Position numbers and translations under genes: made by a program. Positions 21,861-29,705 of a stretch of DNA of 64,000 nucleotides are shown here, piece after piece. Location of the stretch: contig NZ_JACHWB010000001.1 of assembly GCF_014191055.1 (NCBI RefSeq), positions 711,875 to 775,874 of the forward strand, written 5' to 3'. Position 1 is the first letter of the stretch. Each line of letters begins with the position of its first letter. The notes under the pieces were generated by a model. It made no database searches, had not been told where the DNA came from, and was given only the letters and a program-made list of their open reading frames with translations. This stretch comes from Microvirga lupini (GTDB lineage: Bacteria > Pseudomonadota > Alphaproteobacteria > Rhizobiales > Beijerinckiaceae).

Positions 21861-24463
21861 TGAGCGAAGTCAAAATCCGCCTCCCGGCGCCCCATCCTGT
21901 CCAAAAGAAAATCCTCAGTCGCCCGACCCGCTTCAATGCCATCTGCATGGGCGAGAAGGGCGGCAAGACCACGCTCGGCATCGAGGTGCTGATCATGTCA
22001 GCCCGCGGCGCATTGGCCGGCAATGCGCCGGTAGCCTGGTTCGCCGCCACCAAGGAAGAGCTCGTCGAGGTCAAGCGCATCGTCCGGCGCGCCATCGACC
22101 AGGTCATCAAGCGGCAGCCCAACGCGCGCCGCATCGAGCTCGCCAACGGCAACGCCATCGACTTCTACTCGCTCGACGAGATGCCTAAGAGTTTCCCGCA
22201 GTACGGCCTGATCGTGGTCGACGACGTGTGCCAGGTGCCCCTGTTCCTCGATACCTGGGAGGACGTGCTGAGCGAGTGCCTGCGCGAGCACCAGGGCGAG
22301 GGCTGGTTCCTGTCGAACGCCTACGGCAAGCGCAACGACTTCTACCGCCTGTACCAGATCGGCAACCTGGATCCGGACTGGTCTTGCTGGCAGTTCCCGT
22401 CCGACTGCAACCCGTTCCTGCCCGAAGACGCGAAGGCCGAAATGGCCGAGGTCACCGAGCTCGAGCTGCGGCAGCGGTTCGGCGCCGAGTTTCTGGATGT
22501 CGCCGTCGAGCTGACGGCTGCGCAGCGCGTGCTGAAGCAGGGCGAGACCTTCATCCAGTGGTGCGAGCGCCTGGAGCAGGATGGCCTGAAGGTGGACGGC
22601 GTCCCGTTCACGCTGTCCGACCGCCCCGCCATGCGCTTCATCTACGAGCTGATCCCGTCCACCAGGGAGGAGGCCTTCGAGCGCGTCGACGTGATCATGA
22701 AGTGCACCCAGGTGGGATTCACGGTGATGGAGATGCTGGCGGCCATCTACCTGGCCCTGCGGTTCGCCCCGGCCAAGATCGGCATGTTCATGCCGTCGAC
22801 GTCCCTGGCGTCGGGCAAGTCCTCTGAGCGCTTCCTGCCGATCGCGCGCACCGTGCCGGCCGTGCACCGCCTGATGACCGAGAAGAACGCCTCTGGCGGC
22901 CGCGGTGGCGAGGGTAACGTTCTGATCAGGAACCTGGGGCCGTCGCGCTTCCACTTCCTCTGGACGTCCGGCGCGACCGCGACCGAGTCGTTCCCGATGG
23001 ACGTCATCTCCTTCGACGAGGTGCAGGAGATGCTGATCGCCGACATGGAGAAGGTGGTCGAGCGTCTGTCGGCGTCCAAGCTGAAATACACCCTCATGGG
23101 CAGCACGGCCAACTGGCCAGACAGCGACATCCACTGGTGGTACCAGCGCGGCACCCAGCACCAGTTCCACACCGAGTGCCCGCACTGCGGCCTGGGCCAG
23201 GTGCTCGACGAGCACTTCCCGGAGTGCATCCAGTTCGACCCGCAGCACCCGAAGCGCAAGCAGCGCGGCGACACCATCCTGCTCGGCGAGTACCGCTACC
23301 AGTGCCACTCGTGCAAGGGCTGGATCGACGACCCGCAGCAGGGCGAGTGGATCGCCAAGAACCCGGCGGCCGACATCCGGTCGGTGCACTTCCCGCAGTT
23401 CCTGTCGCCGACGATCAGCCCGCGCAACATCATCGAGGCGTTCCGCAACAACGACAGCATGAAGGGCTTCTACAACCGGAAGCTGGGCAAGCCGTACACC
23501 GACCCGTCGCAGGTGCCGGTGAACCTGGAGATGCTGAACCAGTGCGCCGCGGAAGGCATGCGCCGGGGCGTGGTCTGGAAGGATCGGGCGCGCAACACCT
23601 TCATGGGCATCGACCAGATGGGCGCCTACAACGTGGCGATCATCAAAGAGCGCATGGACAGCGGTCACCAGGCCGTGATCCACCTCGAGTACATCTTCGA
23701 CGCAGACCCGTTCATGCGCTGCAGCAAGCTCATGGAGCTCTACGGCGTGCAGTGCTGCGTGGTCGAGACGCTGCCTAACTACAACGATGCGAAGCGCTTC
23801 GCCCAGCGCCACTCCGGCAAGGTGTTCCTGGCCGGCTACGGCAACATGGACAATGAGATGCTGATCTGGGGCGACACCCCGAAAAGCAACTCATCCGATC
23901 GCCGCACGGACGAAGAAGCGCTCGACCGCTACACGGTTCGCCTCGACCAGTACAAGTGCATGCAGGTTTCGATGGCCCGCTTTGCGACGCAGAGCTGCCT
24001 GTTCCCGGATCCTACCGCGCTGGTGCAGATGTATGCCGAGAAGGGCGAGAAGGCGCTGACGCCGGTCTGCAAGGACGTGGCATTCTTCCACTTCACGCGC
24101 ACGGCGCTGGTGGTCGAGAAGGACGAGGACGAGAAGAAGTACAAGCGCAAGGTGGTCAAGGTCGGCATCGACCCGCACACCAGCTATGCCAACATGCTCT
24201 GCGACGTGGCCTGGTCGCGCGCGCACGGCACGAGCACGTTCATCCTGCCGAGCGGCGGCACCGATCACCAGAAGGCCCTGGAGCCCGGGCAGATCGATAT
24301 TCCTGACCAGATCGCGGCAGTGATGTCTCAGCTGCAGATTTCGAGGGACGAGGTGTGCGGGAACTGCGTCAACCGCGACGAGGAGACCGGCCTGTGCTCT
24401 GAGCAGCGGGTGCTCACCGCGAAGGCCGATCCTGGGTGCTGGGCGTTCATTGCCAAAGGCTGA
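21860..24463 (+). CDS. Terminase large subunit with two tandem ATPase cores
   Basis: An 867-residue protein, longer than usual. Residues 1-220 form a complete terminase-6-like ATPase: P-loop MGEKGGKTT (30-38), acidic LIVVDDV (117-123), coupling-type LSNAYGKRNDFYRLY (151-165), and RQRFGAEFLD (204-213). Residues about 255-860 form a second, GpA-like terminase: CTQVGFT P-loop region (282-288), Walker B VISFDEVQEM (382-391), a zinc ribbon (C440, C443, C482, C485), and the nuclease start MGIDQMGAY (582-590). C-terminal cysteines (CGNCVNRDEETGLC) suggest another zinc site. It packages DNA into proheads. No small subunit gene is evident; the extra N-terminal core may replace it. Confidence 0.88.
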   Translation: MSEVKIRLPAPHPVQKKILSRPTRFNAICMGEKGGKTTLGIEVLIMSARGALAGNAPVAWFAATKEELVEVKRIVRRAIDQVIKRQPNARRIELANGNAIDFYSLDEMPKSFPQYGLIVVDDVCQVPLFLDTWEDVLSECLREHQGEGWFLSNAYGKRNDFYRLYQIGNLDPDWSCWQFPSDCNPFLPEDAKAEMAEVTELELRQRFGAEFLDVAVELTAAQRVLKQGETFIQWCERLEQDGLKVDGVPFTLSDRPAMRFIYELIPSTREEAFERVDVIMKCTQVGFTVMEMLAAIYLALRFAPAKIGMFMPSTSLASGKSSERFLPIARTVPAVHRLMTEKNASGGRGGEGNVLIRNLGPSRFHFLWTSGATATESFPMDVISFDEVQEMLIADMEKVVERLSASKLKYTLMGSTANWPDSDIHWWYQRGTQHQFHTECPHCGLGQVLDEHFPECIQFDPQHPKRKQRGDTILLGEYRYQCHSCKGWIDDPQQGEWIAKNPAADIRSVHFPQFLSPTISPRNIIEAFRNNDSMKGFYNRKLGKPYTDPSQVPVNLEMLNQCAAEGMRRGVVWKDRARNTFMGIDQMGAYNVAIIKERMDSGHQAVIHLEYIFDADPFMRCSKLMELYGVQCCVVETLPNYNDAKRFAQRHSGKVFLAGYGNMDNEMLIWGDTPKSNSSDRRTDEEALDRYTVRLDQYKCMQVSMARFATQSCLFPDPTALVQMYAEKGEKALTPVCKDVAFFHFTRTALVVEKDEDEKKYKRKVVKVGIDPHTSYANMLCDVAWSRAHGTSTFILPSGGTDHQKALEPGQIDIPDQIAAVMSQLQISRDEVCGNCVNRDEETGLCSEQRVLTAKADPGCWAFIAKG

Positions 24464-25117
24464 TCAGTCGTAGTCGAACGAGCTGACAGAGTAGCTGCGC
24501 AGGATCGCAGGTGCGCCTGGGTTGTTGATCAGTACGTCTACGGTGTCGCCATTGTCGATCCAGCAGCCCTTGACGCCGAATGCGTCCTGCCCGGGCTTGC
24601 TCAGGCGGATGTCAGCGGCCTTGCCGGGCACGCCGTGGCAGCTCATGTGGGTGTCCAGGTCGAGACGCACTTCCATCTGCCCGTTGGCGCCGAAGGTGTC
24701 GCGCAGTACAGGGCGCACCTTCGGCCGCGGCTGGGTGGCTGACACCGGCGACATGTTCCAGTCGGTGAAGTGCTCGGTCTTCACAAAATCGTTGATGTTG
24801 CGGATGAACTCCGCCGGCGCGCCGGTCTCGTTGCTGCGCATGAACAGGGTCACGGTGCCGTCACCGTTCGGCCACCAGCAGCCGATGCCCAGGCGATGGA
24901 TCAGCTTGGGGGCGTTCGGCGACATGCCACCGATCACCGCCGCCGGGTAGCCCGTGCGGCCCTTGCAGGCGCGAGGCTCGGCCTCGTGGTCGTGCAGCTC
25001 CAGGGCGTACATGACCGAGCTGGATGACTTGGTGAGTGCGGCCGCCACGACTTCGGCATGGGCGGAGGTGGTGGCCAGGACAGCGGCCAGGGCGATGGCA
25101 TAACGGATCATGGGCAT
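24464..25117 (-). CDS. Secreted hypothetical protein
   Basis: A 217-residue protein with a clear signal peptide (MPMIRYAIALAAVLATTSAHA), cleaved after AHA. Start chosen because GAGG lies a few bases upstream. Mature part has two similar halves with CWWPNGDGTVTLFM and CWIDNGDTVDVLI, and two Cys pairs that could form disulfides. No family recognised. It is a reverse-strand gene immediately downstream of the terminase, so it is likely a lysogenic-conversion or accessory gene. Confidence 0.7.
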   Translation of the reverse strand: MPMIRYAIALAAVLATTSAHAEVVAAALTKSSSSVMYALELHDHEAEPRACKGRTGYPAAVIGGMSPNAPKLIHRLGIGCWWPNGDGTVTLFMRSNETGAPAEFIRNINDFVKTEHFTDWNMSPVSATQPRPKVRPVLRDTFGANGQMEVRLDLDTHMSCHGVPGKAADIRLSKPGQDAFGVKGCWIDNGDTVDVLINNPGAPAILRSYSVSSFDYD

Positions 25118-25129
25118 ATACTCCTCAGC

Positions 25130-25270
25130 TTATCGACTACCGGACGTTGAGTCCGGCGTCGACGCACCAGTGGTTGAGTGAGGCGCCTGGCGCTGTTCTG
25201 GTGTGGATGGCTGCTCCTGCAGCTCGCCCCAGGCCTGGCGGCGGCGCTGGGCCGCCCGGGCTTGTGTCAT
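25130..25270 (-). CDS. Small hypothetical protein, 46 aa
   Basis: Starts at an ATG overlapping the stop of the SprT-like gene (ATGA), ends with TAA at 25130. N-terminus MTQARAAQRRRQAWGELQEQ is basic and helical; the rest is Ser/Thr/Pro-rich. The tight coupling is the main evidence. Confidence 0.4.
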   Translation of the reverse strand: MTQARAAQRRRQAWGELQEQPSTPEQRQAPHSTTGASTPDSTSGSR

Positions 25271-25947
25271 TCGTCGCATTCTTCTTCCTCGGCAGCCATC
25301 GGCCCGTGATCTGGGCAGTGTGGCGGCCCTACTTCATCCAGCCATTTGCGCGAGACGCGCGCCACGTAACCGCAATCTGCGCAGAGCACCTTCATCAGGC
25401 GGGTGGTCTGCTTCTTCGGAGCGTTGGTGATCAGCTCCTGCAGCTTGTCGCCCGCCAGGCCTTCCCGGATGCCCTTGGCGATCAGGCCGGCGCCTTGTGG
25501 GCGTTTGCCGGACGGGAACAGGCCCTCTGGGCGCCACTGCAGCTTGCCGTGTGGCAGTTGGCCCAGCTCGTCGATGAAGGGCTGCACCCATGCCTCGAAC
25601 ACTGGTGTCGGCACCGTGCAGGTGAATGGCTTGGTCATGCCGATCAGCATCATGAGCCGTTTGAAATTGCCCTTGTGGCCCTCCTGGAGCCCGACCGCCA
25701 CGTGGCAGAGCTCGTGCGCCAGATAGGCGGTCACCATCATCGGGCGATCCTCATCCGGACGGATCAGGATCTCGAACTTGCCGTCAGCGCTGGCCACGTC
25801 CGACCAGACCTCGGCGGCCGCGCGGGCGTTCTGCCCGCCGGAGGTGAAGCCGATCGAGACGCGGAATGGCTTGAGGGGGAAGCCGAGCTCGGCGAAGCGC
25901 GGAGCCATACGCTCCGCGATCGCGTTCAACCATGTTTCCCTGTTCAC
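25267..25947 (-). CDS. SprT-like zinc metallopeptidase
   Basis: A 226-residue protein. The catalytic HELCHVAVG ... H (HExxH plus a third ligand in EGHKGNF) is at about residues 78-93. A C-terminal zinc ribbon, CADCGYVARVSRKWL ... CPDHG, completes the SprT layout. SprT-like proteins (Spartan family) degrade proteins crosslinked to or bound on DNA; the phage role is unproven. It overlaps the upstream gene by four bases. Confidence 0.85.
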   Translation of the reverse strand: MNRETWLNAIAERMAPRFAELGFPLKPFRVSIGFTSGGQNARAAAEVWSDVASADGKFEILIRPDEDRPMMVTAYLAHELCHVAVGLQEGHKGNFKRLMMLIGMTKPFTCTVPTPVFEAWVQPFIDELGQLPHGKLQWRPEGLFPSGKRPQGAGLIAKGIREGLAGDKLQELITNAPKKQTTRLMKVLCADCGYVARVSRKWLDEVGPPHCPDHGPMAAEEEECDE

Positions 25948-26663
25948 GGCTTGGCCTGATCAGGTACGCCCTTGTTCAGCATGCTGCGCACACTCTCGAC
26001 CAGCTCTACAGGCGCCAGGGCCTGGGTTTTCTTCGCTGGCTGAGGCAGAAGCTTGCCGGCTTCAGGAAAAATATCGATCAACTGACGGGATGTGCGGCAA
26101 GAGCTGATGACGTTAGTTGCCTTCGCATGGAATTCGACGGCCGCCCTCAAGATATCCAGCAGCTGTTCTTTGACTGCGCTGGCCTGTTTGGCGATCTTGC
26201 TGCCAGCCTCTACCTCTCCCATGCCGTTCAGACGAGGGACTGAACCATTGGTCGACGTGAACTGGAGCTCGTAGTTATCGTAGTAGCCTTCCTTGCGAAC
26301 GAAGCTGGCAACCTGTGCGTACTCAGGTGTTTTGAGGATGGTTTTAAAAATATCGAGACGCGCGCTCTCGTCGCTGCGGTGGCGGGAGAAGGCGATCCGC
26401 AGAGGGTTCCCTTGTCCGGGCACCGAAAGGCTCTCCCGCGTGGTTGCCGCCACGACACCGGCGGCGATCAATTCTGGGTAGCGCTTCGGATCGATCTGCA
26501 GAACCTTCCCGACCGCGGCAGCGTGATCGGCCCAAAACTGCTCGTTCAGCTTGGTAAGAGTTGCACCGATGCGCTTGCCATGCTTCGCGACAGCCTGCTG
26601 TGTGAGTTGGTCTACAACGCGCTCGCGCATCTCTTTGGATAGCGCAAAAGATTGAGTGGTCAT
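25944..26663 (-). CDS. Possible Nmad5-type nucleotide-modification-associated protein
   Basis: A 239-residue protein, ATG behind AAGGAAAGGAA. It begins FALSKEMRERVVDQLTQQAVAKHG and continues with a long helical region (LTKLNEQFWADHAAAVGKVL). This resembles Nmad5-domain proteins, which are linked by context to phage DNA-base modification; the match is from memory and only partial. First gene of its operon, with a TTGC promoter upstream. Confidence 0.45.
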   Translation of the reverse strand: MTTQSFALSKEMRERVVDQLTQQAVAKHGKRIGATLTKLNEQFWADHAAAVGKVLQIDPKRYPELIAAGVVAATTRESLSVPGQGNPLRIAFSRHRSDESARLDIFKTILKTPEYAQVASFVRKEGYYDNYELQFTSTNGSVPRLNGMGEVEAGSKIAKQASAVKEQLLDILRAAVEFHAKATNVISSCRTSRQLIDIFPEAGKLLPQPAKKTQALAPVELVESVRSMLNKGVPDQAKP

Positions 26664-26722
26664 TTCCTTTCCTTCTAGAGTAATCGTCAGTATTTAAAGG
26701 CCATTTGCTGCGGCCTGGATGA

Positions 26723-26752
26723 ATCATACTTGATCAAAAATAAGTAATGCAA
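26723..26752 (-). promoter_or_regulatory. TTGC-class promoter, reverse strand
   Basis: On the minus strand: TTGCAT (26752-26747), 18-base spacer, TATGAT (26728-26723). The spacer holds TTGATCAAG, close to the half-sites of the operators at 7644 and 19124. It drives the operon 26663-24464. Confidence 0.65.
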
Positions 26753-26769
26753 GCATTTGGTCAAAGAAA

Positions 26770-26785
26770 ACCCGCCGAAGCGGGT
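26770..26785 (-). terminator. Terminator, reverse strand
   Basis: Stem ACCCGC / GCGGGT with a 4-base loop; on the minus strand it is followed by TTTCTTT. It ends the operon 27704-26803. Confidence 0.65.
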
Positions 26786-26802
26786 CTTTTGCATGGTGCA
26801 GG

Positions 26803-27012
26803 TCAAAGCAGAACGAGCGGCTGCTTCGGCACCAACTGATCAGCCAGCATGCGGCGCAGGATACGCTCATGCGGTGACTGGCTGACCTGCTCGTTCGCCC
26901 AAGCTTCCCAGTCGCTGCGCTTGCCGTACTCGGCGATGATGCGCCCGGCCTCGCCGCGGGCGGCCAGCCAGGTGTCCAGGCTCTTCTGGCGTTGTTGAGC
27001 GATGAGGGTCAT
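26803..27012 (-). CDS. Small hypothetical protein, 69 aa
   Basis: ATG overlaps the MazG-like stop (TGATG). Helical: LIAQQRQKSLDTWLAARGEAGRIIAEYG, then HERILRRMLADQLVP. No family recognised. Confidence 0.55.
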   Translation of the reverse strand: MTLIAQQRQKSLDTWLAARGEAGRIIAEYGKRSDWEAWANEQVSQSPHERILRRMLADQLVPKQPLVLL

Positions 27013-27482
27013 CAATAGGCCTTCCCGCCGGCCAGCTGCCGGGTTTCCAGCTTGTGATCGGCGCGACGCTGGTTGTAGGCCAGCTTCTCGATGGCAGCGC
27101 TGGTAATGTCGAGCTCGAGGAAGCCACCCAGGTCAAGAATGCGGATCAAGGCGTCCGCCAGCTCAACCTCGATCATCTGACGGTGAGGCAGGTGGTCGTC
27201 CATCAGCTTTTTGCGATCGCCTTCCATCGCCTCGCTGATTTCCGAGTGGATCAGGCACAGTTTCTCGGCGACGTTGACCTGCTCCAGGGTCTTGCGCTCC
27301 CCAGTCGCTTTGTCAGTCCACCAGCCGCTGAGGCAGGCCAGCGAGTGGCAGAGATCCTGAAGGATATCCAGGCCCTCGACCGCGCGCTCAATGCCACGGG
27401 TATGTTGGATGCCGCCGATGTATGGAGTGGTCGCCATGATGGCTTCGAGTTCTTGTGCTGCCTGGTTGAGTGGAGTGGTCAC
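27012..27482 (-). CDS. MazG-like nucleotide pyrophosphohydrolase
   Basis: A 156-residue protein, GTG start behind GAGGAAAGGAAC. The all-alpha NTP pyrophosphatase pattern is visible: EKLCLIHSEISEAMEG, then MIEVELADALIRILDL, with the Glu and Asp residues (EISEA, EVELAD) that bind magnesium. Such enzymes hydrolyse dNTPs or alarmones to monophosphates and are common in phages, where they adjust nucleotide pools. Confidence 0.8.
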   Translation of the reverse strand: MTTPLNQAAQELEAIMATTPYIGGIQHTRGIERAVEGLDILQDLCHSLACLSGWWTDKATGERKTLEQVNVAEKLCLIHSEISEAMEGDRKKLMDDHLPHRQMIEVELADALIRILDLGGFLELDITSAAIEKLAYNQRRADHKLETRQLAGGKAY

Positions 27483-27506
27483 GTTCCTTTCCTCGTTGGT
27501 GGTTGG

Positions 27507-27704
27507 TCATGCTGCCGCGCGCCTGGCGGCTGTCTGTTCGGCCCTGCAGGCCTTGCATTCTGAGTGGTAGTGCCCGCGCGTGGTAATGAAGCTGAAGAAT
27601 TCGTCAGTCTGCGGCCACCACTCTTCGCAGTGCCCGCACAGCTTTTCTATCTCGCCGTCAATTTTTCTGAGTACAGGCCTACCAGCGTAGCGTCGGATTA
27701 CCAT
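27507..27704 (-). CDS. Small zinc-finger protein, 65 aa
   Basis: Contains KLCGHCEEWWPQTDEFF ... SECKACRAEQ, a two-CxxC zinc finger like that at the N-terminus of phage HNH proteins. No nuclease part follows. Likely DNA-binding. Confidence 0.6.
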   Translation of the reverse strand: MVIRRYAGRPVLRKIDGEIEKLCGHCEEWWPQTDEFFSFITTRGHYHSECKACRAEQTAARRAAA

Positions 27705-27775
27705 CGCTTGACTGCTCTGTGGGTGCTGGCGTGCTGATGATACTCAAAAATGAACAAGCAGCGCAACAGCACCCG

Positions 27776-27797
27776 TCGTGACGTGAAACTAGCGCCA
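27776..27797 (+). promoter_or_regulatory. TCGTGAC-class late promoter, +1 at the portal ATG
   Basis: TCGTGAC-GT-GAAACT-AGCGCC, then the A of ATG at 27797. No Shine-Dalgarno sequence. Confidence 0.75.
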
Positions 27798-29461
27798 TGA
27801 GCGATAAAGCGATCGAAGTAGCACACAACCCAGCAGCGCCTGCCGACGAGCAGCGCGATGCCATGCGCGTCGCTCAGAAAGACGCGATGCCGTCCACCGT
27901 GCGCGATATGCTGCCGGTGGTCGAGTTCATGCAGCGCCAGATCGAAGAGCAGGACATGCACAAGGCTCTGTCGAAGCCGAATGTGATCCCGTTCCCGTCG
28001 ACCGCTATCGAGAAGAAGCGCGACGGCATGCAGTCGGTCTTCCTGGACGATCGCCGGATCCAGATGCTTGGCGACTACTACGAGCCGCCCGGCAATTTCG
28101 GCTTCGACATGATGCGCGCGATGGTCGACCAGACGCCGATCCTGTCGTCGGTGATCTTGACCCGCCAGCGCCAGATCAAGCGCTTCTGCCGCGTGCAGGA
28201 GAGTGGCAAGGGGCCAGGGTTCGCCATCAAGCTCAAGGACACCTCTGCAAAGCAGGGCGATTCCGAGCGCCAGTCCATCCAGCTGCTGGAAGGGTTCTTC
28301 ACCAACTGCGGGTGGGAGGCGAGCCCCAGGGTGCGCAAGCGCCTGCGCCGGGATAACTTCTCCGGCTTCATGATGAAGCAGGTACGGGACAGCCTGATCC
28401 TGGACAGCGCGCCGATCGAGACCGAGTGGAAGCGCGACCGCAAGCTCGGCATCGACGGGTTCTACGCCGTGGACGGCGCGACCATCCGCCTGTGCAGCGA
28501 GGAAGGCTACCAGGGCGACGACGAGATTTTTGCCCTGCAGGTCGTCCAGGGCAACCTGCGGGCAGCCTACACCTACGACGACCTGATCTACGAGCCGCGC
28601 AACCCGCGCACTGACGTGATGGTTGGCGGCTACGGCATGTCCGAGACCGAGCTGCTTATCAAGGTGGTCACCGGCCTGCTCAATGCCATGACCTACAACC
28701 TGAAATTCTTCGACAGCAACAACATCCCGAAAGGGATGCTGCACCTGTCCGGCGACTACTCCGAAAGCGACCTGAATTCGTTTAAACGCTACTGGAACGC
28801 CATGGTGAAGGGTATCAACAATGCCTGGAGCCTGCCGGTGATGGTCTCCAAGAACCAGGAGTCCAAGGCGTCGTTCGAGAAGTTCGGCGTCGACATCGAT
28901 GACGTGATGTTCGCCAAGTGGATGACCTTTCTCACGTCGATCGTCTGCGCGATCTACGGCATGGCCCCGGACGAGATCAACTTCGAGTCGTTCACGGCCG
29001 GCAATACCTCGGCGCTGTCCGGCAGCGACACCGAAGAGAAGCTGATCAACTCCAAGGACAAAGGTCTTCGCCCGCTGCTCAGCCACTTCGAGGACGTCTT
29101 CAGCGATTTCATCGTCGCCGAGTTCGGCGACAAGTACGTGTTCCGCTGGACTGGCCTGGACGAGATGAATCCGGAGCAGGCCTGGAAGGAAGAGGAGGCC
29201 CTGAGCACGCTGAACGAGGCGCGCAAGGCCCGCGGCTGGGACGAGATCAAGGACGAGATCCTGGGCAACGCGCCACTGAACCCGAACCTGATGGGCGCGT
29301 ACATGCAGGCCCATGCGCCGGCAGGCGATGAGCCCGAACAGTCGGCGGCACCCCAGGGCAAGCCTGCTCCCAAGGCCGATCGCAACCCGGAAGACGACGC
29401 CGAGGATGGCGAGGATCTGGCGAAGTCGTTCGGCCTGCCAGTTTTCAGGGTCGACCCATGA
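27797..29461 (+). CDS. Portal protein
   Basis: A 554-residue protein. The portal core includes YYEPPGNFGFDMMRAMVDQTPILSS-type N-terminal region, the ADLYDPRNPRTD-like DDLIYEPRNPRTD, YGMSETELLIKVVTGLLNAM and the segment AIYGMAPDEINFES, all typical of phage portals of the PBSX/HK97 type. The C-terminal tail is acidic and Pro-rich. It forms the dodecameric ring at the capsid vertex through which DNA enters and leaves. It opens the head operon. Confidence 0.88.
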   Translation: MSDKAIEVAHNPAAPADEQRDAMRVAQKDAMPSTVRDMLPVVEFMQRQIEEQDMHKALSKPNVIPFPSTAIEKKRDGMQSVFLDDRRIQMLGDYYEPPGNFGFDMMRAMVDQTPILSSVILTRQRQIKRFCRVQESGKGPGFAIKLKDTSAKQGDSERQSIQLLEGFFTNCGWEASPRVRKRLRRDNFSGFMMKQVRDSLILDSAPIETEWKRDRKLGIDGFYAVDGATIRLCSEEGYQGDDEIFALQVVQGNLRAAYTYDDLIYEPRNPRTDVMVGGYGMSETELLIKVVTGLLNAMTYNLKFFDSNNIPKGMLHLSGDYSESDLNSFKRYWNAMVKGINNAWSLPVMVSKNQESKASFEKFGVDIDDVMFAKWMTFLTSIVCAIYGMAPDEINFESFTAGNTSALSGSDTEEKLINSKDKGLRPLLSHFEDVFSDFIVAEFGDKYVFRWTGLDEMNPEQAWKEEEALSTLNEARKARGWDEIKDEILGNAPLNPNLMGAYMQAHAPAGDEPEQSAAPQGKPAPKADRNPEDDAEDGEDLAKSFGLPVFRVDP

Positions 29462-29705
29462 ATCAAGCCCAAGCATAACCCTGAATCCTGACAGGGCCTG
29501 GCCGGGGCTAAGCGGCCGGGGCATTTTCTACCTCTCGCGGTCGGAGGTCTGCCCATCAGTGATGGTGGTCGGCAGGAACGACTGAGAAGCGCAGCCCTCT
29601 GCTCGGTTCGCCGGGTTCGTCGCTAAGGGGGAAGTTCCAGCCGCCGGCGCAGCGCTAACTGCCCGGCGGCCGGGGCGCCACCACTCCAGCTGCGAGCCAA
29701 GGCCA

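Noticed and set aside
21998-23812. 604-codon minus-strand frame
   Set aside because: Antisense to the terminase; no ribosome site and low-complexity composition typical of shadow frames.
27698-29524. 608-codon minus-strand frame
   Set aside because: Antisense to the portal gene with shadow-like composition.
29462-29705. Structured RNA in the portal to F-like gap
   Set aside because: There are only short GC-rich pairings and a weak GGCCG / CGGCC hairpin with a poor T-run; nothing resembles a known RNA or riboswitch.
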